Shown in pieces: positions 1 through 10,087 of a stretch of 64,000 nt of DNA. The notes below the pieces were generated by a model, which was not told the DNA's origin, searched no databases, and saw nothing but the letters and a program-made list of their open reading frames with translations. The number at the start of each line of letters is the position of its first letter. Position 1 is the first letter of the stretch. Made by a program: the position numbers and the translations under genes. Source of the DNA: Kappaphycus alvarezii (lineage: Eukaryota; Rhodophyta; Florideophyceae; Gigartinales; Solieriaceae); the NCBI GenBank assembly GCA_002205965.3, contig NADL03000233.1:1-64000 (forward strand), read 5' to 3'.

Positions 1-510
1 CAATATTTGACGGCTTAAGGCCGGATTCTTACTCGGCTCCGTCTCTTCCCCAGAGGAACAGGCCCATAGTGAACTACCCTGTGGTACGAGCACCCCGCGC
101 CCGCCACCTAGTGGCGGGAAGCTCCAATCTTCCACTTTGGTGCAAGCCACCGATTCCAAACAACACCCAAAGGCGTCTATAGGAAGACTTCATGGCGCGA
201 TAGTGGGGTTATTACGGCCACGGAGTGGACATTAACCAGCCTCTGATGGAACCAACGGCACGGAGCATTTGTTGGTGCCTGCTCGCTGGACGGACTGGTC
301 TGATATCAACTCTTCACAATGCCACGACGTCTCGGTATGTCGTTTCCGATCTGGAGGAGTTAGAAGTTGATGGGGAGAAGGACAAGTAAGGGGGCAGCAT
401 ATCTCGTGATTTGCTTCATATAATATCAGGTAACTTTGCTGACAAATAGGACTTTCCATCATCGGTAACCCCTAAGGTATTCCGGGCCCCAACCGACCGC
501 ATCTTTCAAA
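1..510. other. No gene recognised
   Basis: No open frame here has convincing composition or a recognisable motif on either strand. The stretch is moderately GC-rich up to about 240 and could be the end of a mobile element. Its only notable structure is the hairpin at 100-118, listed separately. Confidence 0.4.
100..118. repeat. Perfect 8-bp hairpin
   Basis: CCCGCCAC, a 3-base loop CTA, then GTGGCGGG: a perfect 8-bp inverted repeat that is very GC-rich. It could be a terminator-like or transcript hairpin, but nothing nearby fixes its role. Confidence 0.5.
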
Positions 511-655
511 CATTAAAGCACCCAAACATTTACCCCTCTACCAAGAATTAGAGGGGAGGCCAGCAAGCAAACAAGCCGCGTTGTAGTTTACTGTCAATTC
601 AGTGTCACTGTAAAAGATGGGGAACGTTTGGGTGTTTTACTCTTAGAAGATCCGT
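511..655. repeat. Two GT-box repeats in opposite orientation
   Basis: A minus-strand copy at about 511-545 and a plus-strand copy at about 614-655 of the dispersed GT-rich box, whose core reads TTTGGGTGTTTTACTCTTGG in the best copies. The plus copy overlaps the end of the mobile-ORF fragment at 594-840. Confidence 0.6.
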
Positions 656-840
656 AACAGGTAATTTGGACCTTGGAAACCCATTCCATCGAGTGGATAG
701 CGTCAGTTCTCACAAGTTCCTTGACGAATGCGAACGCCAATGGATACCAGCATCCGAGCGTTGAGATGGGTAGTGGAACTAGCTTTTTTCCCGGCATTTC
801 AGCAAGAAATCCTTGATATTTGGGCTCCTTCGTTAATTAG
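594..840 (-). pseudogene. C-terminal fragment of a dispersed mobile-element ORF
   Basis: The minus strand reads an open stretch containing VPLPISTLGCWYPLAFAF. A closely similar stretch (VPISTLGGWH) is read at 28316-28513, and the continuation (HPDAYAVITEVA, HQDAHAVLTDIA) is read at 8455-8640 and 5840-6090. The four pieces therefore look like remnants of one multicopy ORF. The frame runs straight into the reverse complement of a GT-box, so the coding end and the box are joined here. The family is not identified; C-terminal tails with a GGWHP-like motif are known to me from metazoan retrotransposon ORFs, so a retroelement origin is likely but inferred. Confidence 0.45.
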
Positions 841-1874
841 ACCTTAGTTTTTTGGCCTCAAGAAGTTCGAAGAAGTCATCATTTTGGTTTCATTGCAGCT
901 TTGATTTCGTTATCTTGACGCGCTTGAGAATGCATTGTAGCCATTTCAAACGTTTTATGGCTACATAGGTTATGGATATGTGACTTTCTTTCGTAGTCAA
1001 TACCGCTACCGCTCGTTGCCTATTTGAGTCCCACGAGGAGTTTGTCATGCAGTATTGAAAATTTGCAATGAGAGATTAACGTTGAGTGCCGTTGGCAATT
1101 CCGCATCTCTGCGGAAATGCCAACGGCACTAAACGTTATCTCTGCGAAATTTAAGAGACGATGATGTGCTTTTGTTGGTACAGTAGGTCTAAAACGTTTC
1201 CGTGAGCTTTGAGGGCTCCGGCGAATCATGTAATGAGGCTCATTTATTTTAAAGATCGAATGTTTCCTCCAACAGTAAATACACACCAAACTTCCCCCAG
1301 GAATGAAAGTACTTGCTGACTTGATTGTGATTATAAGTAGCACTGGTTAGCTTCTAATTCTATTTGGAGTATAATTATAATTACCACGGCTTCTGTTTCT
1401 ATCAGAACCTTCGAGTCCAAAAGAACACAGGAGACGAGCTGCCGGTTTTCAAGATTCAAACACCGCAAATGAGACCCAATTGTGGTGGTAAAATCTATAC
1501 CCAATTGTACCGCATCTTGTATCTTTAAATTTCATTTCAGATATCAGTGAAATTGTTTTGGGCTCCTTAATATCAGCACTAAAACACCTACAGAGACACA
1601 ACTGTTCCTTTTTCTTCGTAATTTCTGGGGCAGTCCATCCAAGAATTTCTGTATGTAGAAGAACCTCGGGACTATTGCTGGACGCAGTTTGACATTCTGT
1701 TGACACTACTTCATGTTGTCCTTTTTACTCGTCTTTCAATTGGAATTGAGTATTTATACTGTTCGAATTGAATGGAACTGGTGCTGCGTCCTACTGAAGT
1801 AGTAAGTCCTAGGAATGCAACTGATGATGATTTGTGTAGTGCATTTGCACTTATCTGTAATTACTTCTGTGTAA
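841..1874. other. No gene recognised
   Basis: Short open frames occur on the minus strand around 1020-1343 and 1449-1706, but neither has recognisable motifs or a conserved copy elsewhere in the window. I see no repeat of note. Confidence 0.35.
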
Positions 1875-1950
1875 ATGGGGGGTCAATTTACTGTGGTAGA
1901 TATGTGGGTTGGTATCCAGTAAATTTGTATTGAGCGTAGATATCGTATAC
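1875..1950 (+). repeat. Stem-loop dispersed repeat, copy 1
   Basis: A run beginning GTAAATGGGG is followed by AATTTACTG, a loop of about 23 bases (containing GGTAGATATGTGGG), and CAGTAAATT. The 9-bp stem is perfect. The same block recurs at 3310, 17502 (minus), 40912 and 42065. Confidence 0.7.
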
Positions 1951-2256
1951 TTTTGCATCTTACTGTATGAGGCCTAGTCTGCAAGAGAGTTAATCGGCAA
2001 TAAATAGCTTCCGTTTGTATTTGATCTCCATCTGTTGCTCAGAAATATTCCTTTGCGCGAATTAAGGGTTGGACAGGGAGAGCTGAATTAAGCGCGACTT
2101 GAACCATAATGACGGAAACGGCACCACAAATGGGTCTCTTGTGAACAACATATTCAACGAGCATGAAATCATCTCATAATTTCTCAGCCTATATTGTACG
2201 TGTCGCCCGTAGCCTTCTGCACCCTGCGTTTGGAGAGCTCATTGAACCAGTTTCTC
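1951..2256. other. No gene recognised
   Basis: No open frame, RNA gene or repeat that I can support. Confidence 0.35.
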
Positions 2257-3028
2257 TCACAGATTTCGAAAATTCTTATTACAGGTGTTCATTTGTTTTT
2301 CAGTTTCAACAGTGACTCCTATCCTATAAATGGTAGGATTCGCAACCTGCAGTGTAAACTTGAAGTTCATAGTGTACGCGGAGCTGTTCACAGAATCAGT
2401 CACAGGATAAGCACCCCAGTATTTCGCATACTCGCGATAAGGAGAGACTCCTGCAATGGCATAGAACCGTTCAACTGGATGGAAAACGTGACTCCAATCT
2501 GGTTTCAGACTCGATTGGGAGCCACTTGGTTCCACTAGCGCCATAAATGTTATCTCCAAAATCAGAATCGTGGCCCCCCTCCAAATGAGTATTTGTTATC
2601 TTCAGATAGCCTCGTACAGGGCATCCAGTCTTTGTACTTTCCAATCTGCTGGTAATGTTTCTGTCCTCGCAACTGAGTTGTAGCCATGTTGCTGACAAAT
2701 GTACAACTCACCCATATCATCTGCTACAAATGTCAACTCCACATACACGGCGTTGTAACATCGACCGTTGCAGCAGTAGAAACCTTCCCCGCAGACGTCG
2801 TAATCGTCTGAGCAATCAACATCTGCAGTTCTCACCGGCCTCTAGCGGTGGATGGGTCAAAACTCTGTTCGGCTCAAAGAAATTTCGGGAAGCACCAGAA
2901 AATTCATGTAAGATCTGACTGGGATACCGGAAAACGTGTATAGAAGAAGTATCCCAACGATTTATGACGAATAGAGTTGCGAGGCATGAGACAATGGAAG
3001 CGATTATAACACTTACGCTGCGATTCAT
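2257..3028 (-). pseudogene. Candidate cysteine-rich secreted or membrane-anchored protein, frame broken
   Basis: Three overlapping minus-strand frames read coherently one after the other. The first (3028 to about 2818) begins MNRSVSVIIASIVSCLATLF, a basic start plus hydrophobic run that fits a signal peptide or signal anchor. The second (2835-2602) contains C-x6-C-x5-CC-x3-C and a sixth Cys about 20 residues on, a spacing that resembles inhibitor-cystine-knot or related Cys-rich folds. The last (2559-2257) is a 100-residue open frame with aromatic-rich composition. The frames switch at about 2830, in the 2700-2600 region and near 2550. Either small introns (a GTGAG donor sits at about 2715) or indels could explain this. 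The closest family is unknown to me; it may be a host gene, and the function is not established. Confidence 0.4.
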
Positions 3029-3309
3029 CTTCGCTGAAATGGTTTCTTTTCTCTGTACCTTCGGATAAGAACAGGGTCGGATTCAAGAGGAAGATTTTGA
3101 CTTGCCTTTATACTCAAAGAAAATTTCACACCACATGAATTGACAGGTTTTGCAAGGTCACCTTCCTGTGACACTCCCCGTTACGCTTTGTGACCTTTTA
3201 TAGAAACCTCCACACTAAAATTCCATACAATGACTCTGCTCGAAATTTGATCTAAGACTTGCTCTCCTACCTTGGAAAGATCACTGCATCTTGTTCTTAC
3301 AACCGTGAA
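3029..3309. other. No gene recognised
   Basis: This would be the upstream region of the minus-strand candidate gene. I see no clear TATA box at a fixed distance. Confidence 0.3.
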
Positions 3310-3470
3310 ATGGGGGTTAATTTACCGTGGTAGATATGTGGGTTGGTATCCCGTAAATTTGTGGTGGTAGATCTTTATTTGTCGACAATGTCGCACAGAG
3401 GCGTGCGGAGGGTATTTATAAATTAAATTTGTACCGGAGCGTATCTTACAACCCACAATTCCAATGGCAT
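3310..3470 (+). repeat. Stem-loop repeat, copy 2, with a short coding remnant
   Basis: The repeat starts AAATGGGGGTTAATTTACC and pairs with CCGTAAATT (8 of 9 stem positions). Downstream, GTGGTGGTAGATCTTTA and the following bases match a motif that at 8330-8470 (minus) and 42170-42245 (plus) reads NLYxLYNVAQxRAE. Here the frame is broken. Confidence 0.55.
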
Positions 3471-4096
3471 GTAATACATCGATTCGAAATTTGTCATATT
3501 TTGAAAAATTGATATTTTACAAAATGAGACCACCCCGGGATATTAATGAAGGAAAGCCTGTCAAACACGATTGGTTCTCTGTTCGAAAAGTCGTTGTTTC
3601 CGGAAAGATTTGGCAAAATGGGTACGAGATTACAAAGTAACAGAGCGAAAGGATACCTTTCGTGCTGCCGTAAAATTGTCTCCTTGGGCAAAGCCTCTGT
3701 GTCAGAAAGGCTATATGCAACGTTACCGCATATTAAAGGGCAGCTACTTTTATGCAGTTCCCACAAGCTCATAGGAATCGCAACCCTCACAACATGCGCA
3801 AGCTAGCAACACTTGTCCCATTCCGCATGCCTAATAAATTGTTCTCTCTGGCTTTCGATGACATTTGCCTTTGTTCGTTTAAATCAGAACAACCTACAAA
3901 CCGTCTAGACACAACTACTCGGGCTAAAGTGTCAAAAATTCTTCCAAAACAGTAATCTACCCAATACTTTCCCCGTTTTCGACTATGGCGTAAACACGTG
4001 GTGTGTTCAACGCGAGAGGTCTGAGTGCTCGACTTGGTTAAGCACAAAAACCAGTAGCTCTTATTTCAAGATTTTTTTGGAAATCGGTCTTTTAAA
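3471..4096. other. No gene recognised
   Basis: Open stretches exist on both strands between 3494 and 4047 (67-98 residues), overlapping each other antisense. None has a recognisable domain or a second copy. The plus-strand one near 3571-3774 has a basic, coding-like composition but no ATG near its start. Confidence 0.3.
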
Positions 4097-4140
4097 GGGA
4101 AAGGTTTGGGTGTTTGTCTTGGAGGATATATTCCATCACT
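4097..4140 (+). repeat. GT-box repeat
   Basis: Reads GGGAAAGGTTTGGGTGTTTG, then a shortened core and GGAGGATAT. A slightly damaged copy of the dispersed box. Confidence 0.6.
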
Positions 4141-5465
4141 AAGTGGGTATACCCTGGAGCAGTCTTAATGTCCAAAGGAGACTACAGTACAAGTTATTGA
4201 GGGGCCACCAGTAGGGCCGGATGTGATTATACCTTACCTTTGTGTATTTATATCCAGGTGAAGAGGAAATTATGGTCTGAGGACAGCCGGTGTAAGAAAA
4301 GCAACAATAATTGACACAAAGACTTTCCTTTCGCATGAGTTTCGACGAATCTCCCGGCAGCAAAGGAATGAGTCCACTTCCCTCACACAGCAGGTTTGAA
4401 GACCACCATTAGCACACGACACTTCACGGTACAGTTATAATACTTCTGTCTGGCCCCATTGTTTGAACCAGGAACCCCGTGTCACTGCAGATACGGCCCT
4501 CAGCGAATCGTCCGCCACAATTACTAGGTTACTTTGCTGGGTAACGACCTCAGCCTACGCACAGAGTATCCGGTGGGAATGATAGGGTAGTTTACTTCGT
4601 CTTCTGACACTTTTAGTGGGGGAATCTGAACGGAGTTTGGAGAGAAGGAAAGGAGAGTATACCGCTATTGAACCCCGGTCGACCGGGGAACAGCAAGAAT
4701 AGGACATATATCACGGCAGCGGGCGCCACCGGCCCACGGATTACTTTGATGTCACTTTCGTGAACCCGCTGGCCCCTTATCATCTCATAATGAGAACCCT
4801 TAGCCCCCTTACGCGCGGGACAGCTTTTCGGACTATCTAATACACAGACCTGCCCCCCACTGGTCGGAAAATAGCCGTGCTACATCTCTAATCAGTAAAG
4901 TTCCCCACATTTCCCTCCCCCTTAACGAGCTTGAACGAAGCCCCTGGTCAAGCTACGAAATACAAGGGATTTATAACTGGATTATGGGGTAGGAACAGGC
5001 TTGTTCCAGAGACAACGCTGTCCCTATCTCCACGGTCGGAGGTGGCAACCGATGCGTTCTCTCACATCAAGGAGGTTGGCTCGATCGGTCACCTGTCAAT
5101 ATTCTAGGGGTCGTGATGGTATATCTACGAGTCGTGCAGTATGACACAGAGAGCGTGAGGAGGTATTCAGAAATTAACTATGGGGGTCAATGGGGTTGGT
5201 TTAGTGCTAATGGTATATAGTTATGAGTCCAAGATTATATTTCAGGATGCGGGCGATTTTCCTTCGACTCCGCGTTAATGGTCACCTCCAACGCTGTCTG
5301 GTTGTCGGCTGGGCTAAAGCTTCTTTCTACTTGGTGACACGCTCTATTGTTTTTACTGGCAGATGTTACCACATAGTTGAACGCAAGGTTAAGGGACTAA
5401 TATCCTTTTCACCATTCGCAGTAAACCCACCTATGAAAACTATTTCCCTATGAGGGAGAAAGACG
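4141..5465. other. No gene recognised; palindrome and one box variant
   Basis: The minus-strand frame at 4139-4363 and the plus-strand frame at 5223-5453 lack any motif. The region contains a 16-bp perfect palindrome (4673-4688) and, at about 4867-4918 on the minus strand, the variant of the GT-box family that ends in a CTAATCAGTAAAG block. Confidence 0.4.
4673..4688. repeat. Perfect 16-bp palindrome
   Basis: CCCCGGTCGACCGGGG is its own reverse complement. It has no loop, so it is a dyad rather than a hairpin with a spacer. Confidence 0.7.
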
Positions 5466-5469
5466 TAAA

Positions 5470-5535
5470 GTGGAAAGGTTTGGGTGTTTTACTCTTGGAA
5501 GATATGTTGGATCTATCTAACTATTCCAGACAATC
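5470..5535 (+). repeat. GT-box repeat with truncated unit
   Basis: A near-perfect core (TTTGGGTGTTTTACTCTTGG) is followed by AAGATATGTTGGATCTATC and CCAGACAATCAC. That matches the first 60 or so bases of the longer dispersed unit seen at 8097-8310 and 40052-40255, then stops matching. Confidence 0.65.
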
Positions 5536-5839
5536 ACCGAGGGAAAGTGTAGGGTGGTTACTTTTGAATGATATCGGGCTATCATCCGGCATCATGTGCA
5601 GGGAGAGAGAGGCCTTCGGGGTAAGGTGGACGGATGGATGGAGAGAGGTAATTTTTTGGTCAACCAGACTACGATTTTTTCGTGGACCGTAGCTCCGAGC
5701 TCTTAACTTTCGCAAAAACATAATTTTGTACTATGGACTGCATACAAGTTTTTGCGAAACATAGAAGAAGTGGGGTGAAGTTTATTGAAGAAGTGGCCCC
5801 CAACAAGGGGCGACGTGGGCCATAGCATTGGTACAAATT
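5536..5839. other. No gene recognised
   Basis: The open frames here overlap each other on both strands and show no motif. Confidence 0.3.
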
Positions 5840-6245
5840 TGTTTCTTGCAACTTCCGCCAGAGATACACTGGTACCTGTACCAGTATCTACTCTCGGCAG
5901 TTGCACCAGGATGCACATGCAGTGCTTACCGACATTGCGACGAACGTGGCTGTGAGGGCCGTGGAAACACAATACAAGCTCCGGGCCGTGCTGACACAAA
6001 GGCACTCTGCAACAGATCGGATATATCTTCTAAGAGTAAAACACCCAAACGTTCCCTCTGCAACAGGCCTGCTTGATGGCTGGCCTGAAAGGCGGCCTTT
6101 TAGGGAGCGTAGTTCCTCGCATATTCCAGTGTCGGTACCCCTCTTTGAGTCGATTGGTGGTTGTTTCGAAAGTTTTAGGATAGATCAAATGTATCTTCCA
6201 ACAGTACACACACCTTCCAAGAGTAAAACACCCAAACGTACACTA
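5840..6245 (+). pseudogene. Dispersed mobile-element ORF fragment joined to box repeats
   Basis: The plus strand reads HQDAHAVLTDIATNVAVRA followed by VLTQRH, matching the HPDAYAVITEVARSVAVRA read at 8455-8640. Directly after TQRHSATD the frame runs into the reverse-complement GT-box (about 6016-6060). A second box and the 3' unit (containing GGCCTGCTTGATGG and GGGAGCGTAGTTCC) follow at 6070-6245. This looks like a 3' segment of a mobile element with an internal deletion. No activity is possible from this fragment. Confidence 0.5.
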
Positions 6246-6465
6246 GCCTGTCTGTTAGCTGTGGCGAAACATTCATTTGACTCTGACGAGTGGTGAGGTT
6301 TCCTATTAGGATTTTCACTGCAATGCATCCAATATAACACTCAACATATGCCATTCGATTTGGTTCTAACTAGTACGTATAACACAGTGAAAGAATCCCC
6401 CCTTCTCCGACCAAGTTTTTTATAGACCACCATATGGACAGCTAGAGTCGACAGGTCAATCTCCT
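6246..6465. other. No gene recognised
   Basis: Spacer between the repeat cluster and the solo LTR. No target-site duplication of the LTR is visible here. Confidence 0.3.
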
Positions 6466-6906
6466 TGTTAGGGATAAATCAGCAGGGAAGAGATCCTCAG
6501 AACAAATTACCCCAAGAAGGAGGTGTTGCAAGCGACAAAAGTGCTACCGTGGTATAGTTGAACGAACAGAAAGGAGTGGATAGGGAAGACAGTTGAATGG
6601 GCTACAAGCAAGTATGTAAGGCGCAGGGTCTACCACCTCTGCTAGTGACTAGCGTAAAATAAATTCTTCTTGGGTCTGAAGTTGACTCTCAACGTCCTAG
6701 CTATTTGGGACTTGGCTTGAAGTTGTCTGCCAACTTGCTTGACCTCTCCATGAGGAAGCAGTTTACTCAGCTTATATAGACTTTTGGCTACCCCTAAAGT
6801 CCGAAAAAAACTACAGAAGATACCAAGAAATGCATAAAAATACTTTGTGTGGACAATATACTCTAAGCAAAAGATACTTAAGAAACTAACAATTAATTTG
6901 GTCCTC

Positions 6907-7622
6907 TTATTTCCCATTCTCTAAATCAGATCCAAACAACTCCTCTAAAATATCCATGCTGTCCAAGCAGTCCCACAAATATCTGCGAATGGCTCACAGC
7001 TCTCTATTCCCCCCTGGGAGATATCTAGACTACTAAAGATATCTCCATCCGGTTCCATCGTGGGCACAACTTATCCATACTCTCCGTTCCAGGCCCACCA
7101 GTCCAACACTCTCCATGCCCCTGTTCCCTCCTCCTCCTCTCTTCCTTCCCCATCCTCCTCCTCCTCTTTCTTCTCTCCTCTTCCTCTTCCTCTTCCTCTC
7201 TTCTCCTCCTCTTCCTCCTCCTCCTCCTCTTCCTCCCCATCCTCCTCCTCCTCTTCCTCCTCTTCCTCTCTCTCCTCTTCCTCCTCCTCCTCTTCTCCTC
7301 TTCATCCTCCTTCACCTCCTCATCCCCTCCCCATCCTCCTCATCCTTGTCCTGAGCCTCGTACACTAGCTCAGGGGCTAACCATTCTTCAAAGGACTCCC
7401 CGCCCTCCTCCTCGACTTCTCTCAGTCTCATCCTCACTTACCTCCCTCGCCTCTTCTTCTATGAAGAGAAGGCGAACGAACTCGATGATTTTCTTCTTTG
7501 TTTGCCGCTGGATGTAGTCGTCGGTATCGGTTGGCCCGTAGGCGGCGAGACGAAGGTCATTGATCGGACGGGAAGGGCGGTTTTGGAGATAGGGACAGAG
7601 GGGCGATTTGATGTCACATTCT
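6907..7622 (-). pseudogene. LTR-encoded acidic protein, broken copy
   Basis: Collinear with the ORF at 57677-58297. The initiating ATG (about 7622) is followed at once by TGA, and an indel follows. The GPTD-like block is in a shifted frame. The middle is a purine-rich GAG/GGA tract that is acidic in one frame and Arg-rich in the others. The end is intact in sequence: SMDILEELFGSDLEN then GK and a stop at 6907-6909. No known family is recognised. The retained C-terminus compared with the scrambled middle suggests simple-repeat instability. Confidence 0.6.
7125..7330. repeat. CT/GA-rich simple repeat
   Basis: Imperfect TCC/TCTTCC repeat of about 200 bp, coding for the acidic tract of the LTR ORF on the minus strand. 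It is longer than the matching tract in element 3 (57890-58030). Confidence 0.85.
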
Positions 7623-7703
7623 GGAGAAGGGGTGAGCGGGGTGTGTAGGGGGAGAGAGTGCTGAGCAAAATGATCGGGAACGTTTAAAACTCGGAATAAA
7701 GGC

Positions 7704-7711
7704 GTTTAAAT
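7704..7711 (-). promoter_or_regulatory. TATA-like box upstream of the LTR ORF
   Basis: TATTTAAA on the minus strand, about 80 bases before the ORF start codon. The same box is at 58407-58414 in the element 3 LTR, about 110 bases before its ATG. Confidence 0.5.
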
Positions 7712-8079
7712 AGGCTCCCGGGGCAGGTTCTATAGATTAGAAATAGGTAACATAAATCTGCAAGGGATTTTTGTAGTAGCGCATTTGCGCCCTTTTTCAA
7801 AAAAGCGAATTTGGAGGAGGAGGTAAGCAAAAAGGGAAAAGAACTTGATTCGGGATCGATTCAGAGGGTAGATACAGTATAAAAATATCTAGATAAAATG
7901 GAAGTAAATTTGGAGAGGACCGCGGTAATGATAAGCGAGGTTCAGGGGGACGAGGGACCGAACTATAAGCAAATTTGGACAAGGAGAGGTATTAAAGTAA
8001 ACTATAGGCCTGTGGAGGACACGGAAAAAATTTGCGCCTAACATTCGTACCATATTCATCCGGCTGCAGGATTAAGCCA

Positions 8080-8330
8080 TCATTTAGAGCACTACGGGGG
8101 TTTTGATGGAAAGGCACGCTGCAGCAGCCGTCATGTCCAATGCGGCCTGCTTGATGGTGGCCTGAAGGTAGAATTTTAGGGAGCGTAGTTCCATCCCCAT
8201 TACTGTGTCGGCATACCCTTTTTGAGTCGATTGTGGTTGTCTGGAAAACCATGGGATAGATCGGATATATCTTCCATGAGTAAAACACCTAAACATTTTC
8301 CCCTACATTTATGAATGCCCTCCGCACGCT
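8080..8330 (-). repeat. Dispersed unit, full-length copy, with GT-box
   Basis: From the GT-box end (8312 downward) the minus strand reads GGAAGATATATCCGATC, then CCACAATCGACTCAAAAAGG, TGACGGCTGCTGCAGC and so on to about 8097. The same order occurs at 20820-21025, 40052-40255 and 53249-53460 on the plus strand. The opposite (plus) strand encodes the end of a mobile-element ORF (SNAACL motif). Confidence 0.65.
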
Positions 8331-8469
8331 TCTGTGCAACATTGTACAACCCATAAAGATTACCACTACCACGGTAATGAGCATGTAAGGGAAAGGTGGC
8401 GGCAGGCGCTGATAATGCTTCACTCACTTCAAGAAATGACATGCCTATATCCACCTCGGCGGTTGGCAT
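8331..8469 (-). pseudogene. Short coding remnant with LYGLYNVAQKRAE motif
   Basis: The minus strand encodes a stretch ending GSGNLYGLYNVAQKRAEGIH that runs into the GT-box. Matching remnants follow the stem-loop repeat at 3360 and 42170, so this segment belongs to a multicopy element. The family is unknown. Confidence 0.45.
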
Positions 8470-8640
8470 CCAGATGCTTACGCCGTCATAACCGAGGTGG
8501 CAAGAAGCGTTGCAGTCAGGGCCATGGACTCATACAGGAAGGTTGCGGGATATTCATGCAAAGGCACGCTGCGGCCGCAGCCACGTCCAACGCGGCCTGC
8601 CTCCTGGCTGGCCTCGCGGCGGCCTTCTAGCTACTTTGAC
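8455..8640 (+). pseudogene. Second copy of the dispersed mobile ORF C-terminus
   Basis: Reads GWHPDAYAVITEVARSVAVRA and, in the next frame, QRHAAAAATSNAACLLAG to a stop near 8630. This is the most complete copy of the C-terminal segment, with one frame change. The neighbouring copy at 8080-8330 is a tail of the same ORF, so two copies lie next to each other. Confidence 0.5.
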
Positions 8641-9366
8641 TTGGATTAGCTCCGTTTCTCGGTTCCTCCATGCCGACCACTTGTACCAAGTTACTACCGG
8701 AGAAGGGTAAATTTGGGGTGTTTTTAATGCATGAAATATATGGTCAGCTGTTCCATGAGGGATGTCGTGATGGAGGATGATTTGGTTCTTCAATTTTTGA
8801 AAATTGGACGAACTGAAACTGGAATTGAACTTTCACTTTCCTCCCTTCCTCCCCCCCTCTTCGTCCCCCCGTCGTTGTGCGGGCCGCCAGGAGCGGGCGT
8901 GCCATTCAGCAAGCCGACCTTGCACGCGTGATCTCCTTTGTTTCTTACTGAGATTCTCTTCCGCCACGTTCGTTTGGTGTAAGTATCACGCTACTCTCAC
9001 TTTCGTTTTACTTCTTTCGTACGCCAATCCTCGGACACCGATCCTGTACGCCGGATGCACCTCAGACCTCACTTTCCGTACTGTTATTGCGCCCAGACTC
9101 GACTTCAGGTGGCCACGTGGCGTAGCCAAAAAAATACGGAAGTGTTGTGCAAGGACAAAATGGTCAGACAATACAAGCGGCTATTAAGAAAACAAGACTA
9201 TAATTTCCAAAAGATTCATTTGCAGGTAATATAAAAGAAAGAACCGACGCTATTTCGAATAGGATTGATGAGTGCATTGAATACTTATACAGGCATGAAG
9301 AGGAAGAACAGTCTCAAAAAGAGTAAAATAGTTACAACCCAACATGATGAAGAATAAGATGACCTT
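8641..9366. other. No gene recognised
   Basis: Includes a damaged GT-box at about 8697-8740 (plus) and a C-rich stretch at 8838-8890. The open frame at 8804-9187 spans the C-rich tract and shows no motif. Confidence 0.35.
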
Positions 9367-10085
9367 TGATGTGCGCAAATTCGCACACGAAAAAAATCTA
9401 GATGAGGACCATGATTGTATACAGTATCGGAATTGGGAAGATATTTTTACAGTTTTTGAATTTGCAAGATATTTTTAATTTGGGTGAGTGTGGCAAATTC
9501 ATCGGTTGATTTTTTCATTTTAGGACACGCTGTCATAGTAGATGTCAGTACAGTTCCAGGTTGTGGGTGATACTACAAGTAGCTCTGAAAGGTCTATATA
9601 ATGGCCACATCAATTCCCACCCCTGGCCGATGGGTGGCTGGCATGGGTATGGCACCTAGATATTTACCTTGAGGAAATATCTTCTAATAGTCTCTCTGGT
9701 TCACACGATTACCGTGAATACATTTTATGGTTATTAGTATGTTTGTTTGAGACTTTTGGGGTAGCCAAAAGTCTATATAAGCCGAGTAAACTGCTTCCTT
9801 TAGTGGAGGTGAAGCAAGTTGGCAGACAACTTCAAGCCAAGTCCCGAGTAGTAGGAAGTTGAGAGTCAACTTCAGACCCAAGAAAACTTTTTCTTACGCT
9901 AGTCGCAGAGCGTCGGTGGTAGACCCTGCCCCTTTTATACTTGCTTGTAGCTTCTCAACTCTCTTCTATATACACTCCCTTTTGTTCGTTCAACAATACC
10001 ACGGCAGCACTTTTGTCGCTCGCAACACCTCCTTCTCAGGGTAATTGGTTCTGAGGATCTCTTCCCCGCCGATTTACCCCTATCA
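9367..10085 (+). repeat. 5' LTR of element 1 (short, ORF-less form)
   Basis: Contains a terminal palindromic tip (TGTGCG, AAATT-like spacer, CGCACA), two TATA-like boxes (about 9595 and 9774) and the R/U5 block shared by all copies. Compared with the LTR at 45417-46753 it shares both ends but lacks the roughly 600-bp internal segment that carries the LTR ORF. Confidence 0.92.
9773..9780 (+). promoter_or_regulatory. TATA box of element 1 LTR
   Basis: CTATATAA in the context AAAGTCTATATAAGCCGAG. It is present in nearly every LTR copy in the window and sits about 300 bp before the LTR end, a position that suits the U3/R promoter of the genomic RNA. Confidence 0.7.
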
Positions 10086-10087
10086 TT

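Larger units (their letters stand above)
6466..7996 (-). mobile_element. Solo LTR of the gypsy family, long ORF-bearing form
   Basis: Read on the minus strand, it starts near TTTAATACCTC (the expected TG is changed), carries the U3 ORF, a TATATAAG box (6771-6778 on plus as CTTATATA), then the R/U5 block shared with elements 1-3, ending at about 6466. It is collinear with the element 3 LTR (57236-58781) and with the LTR at 34296-35704. No gag or pol lies next to it, so it is a solo LTR. I found no target-site duplication, so it is probably old or rearranged. Confidence 0.8.

Noticed and set aside
7060-7368. Ser/Pro/Leu-rich and Arg/Glu-rich frames of about 100 residues on both strands
   Set aside because: They are produced by the CT/GA simple repeat; every frame is open there. 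Only the acidic frame collinear with the LTR ORF is kept.
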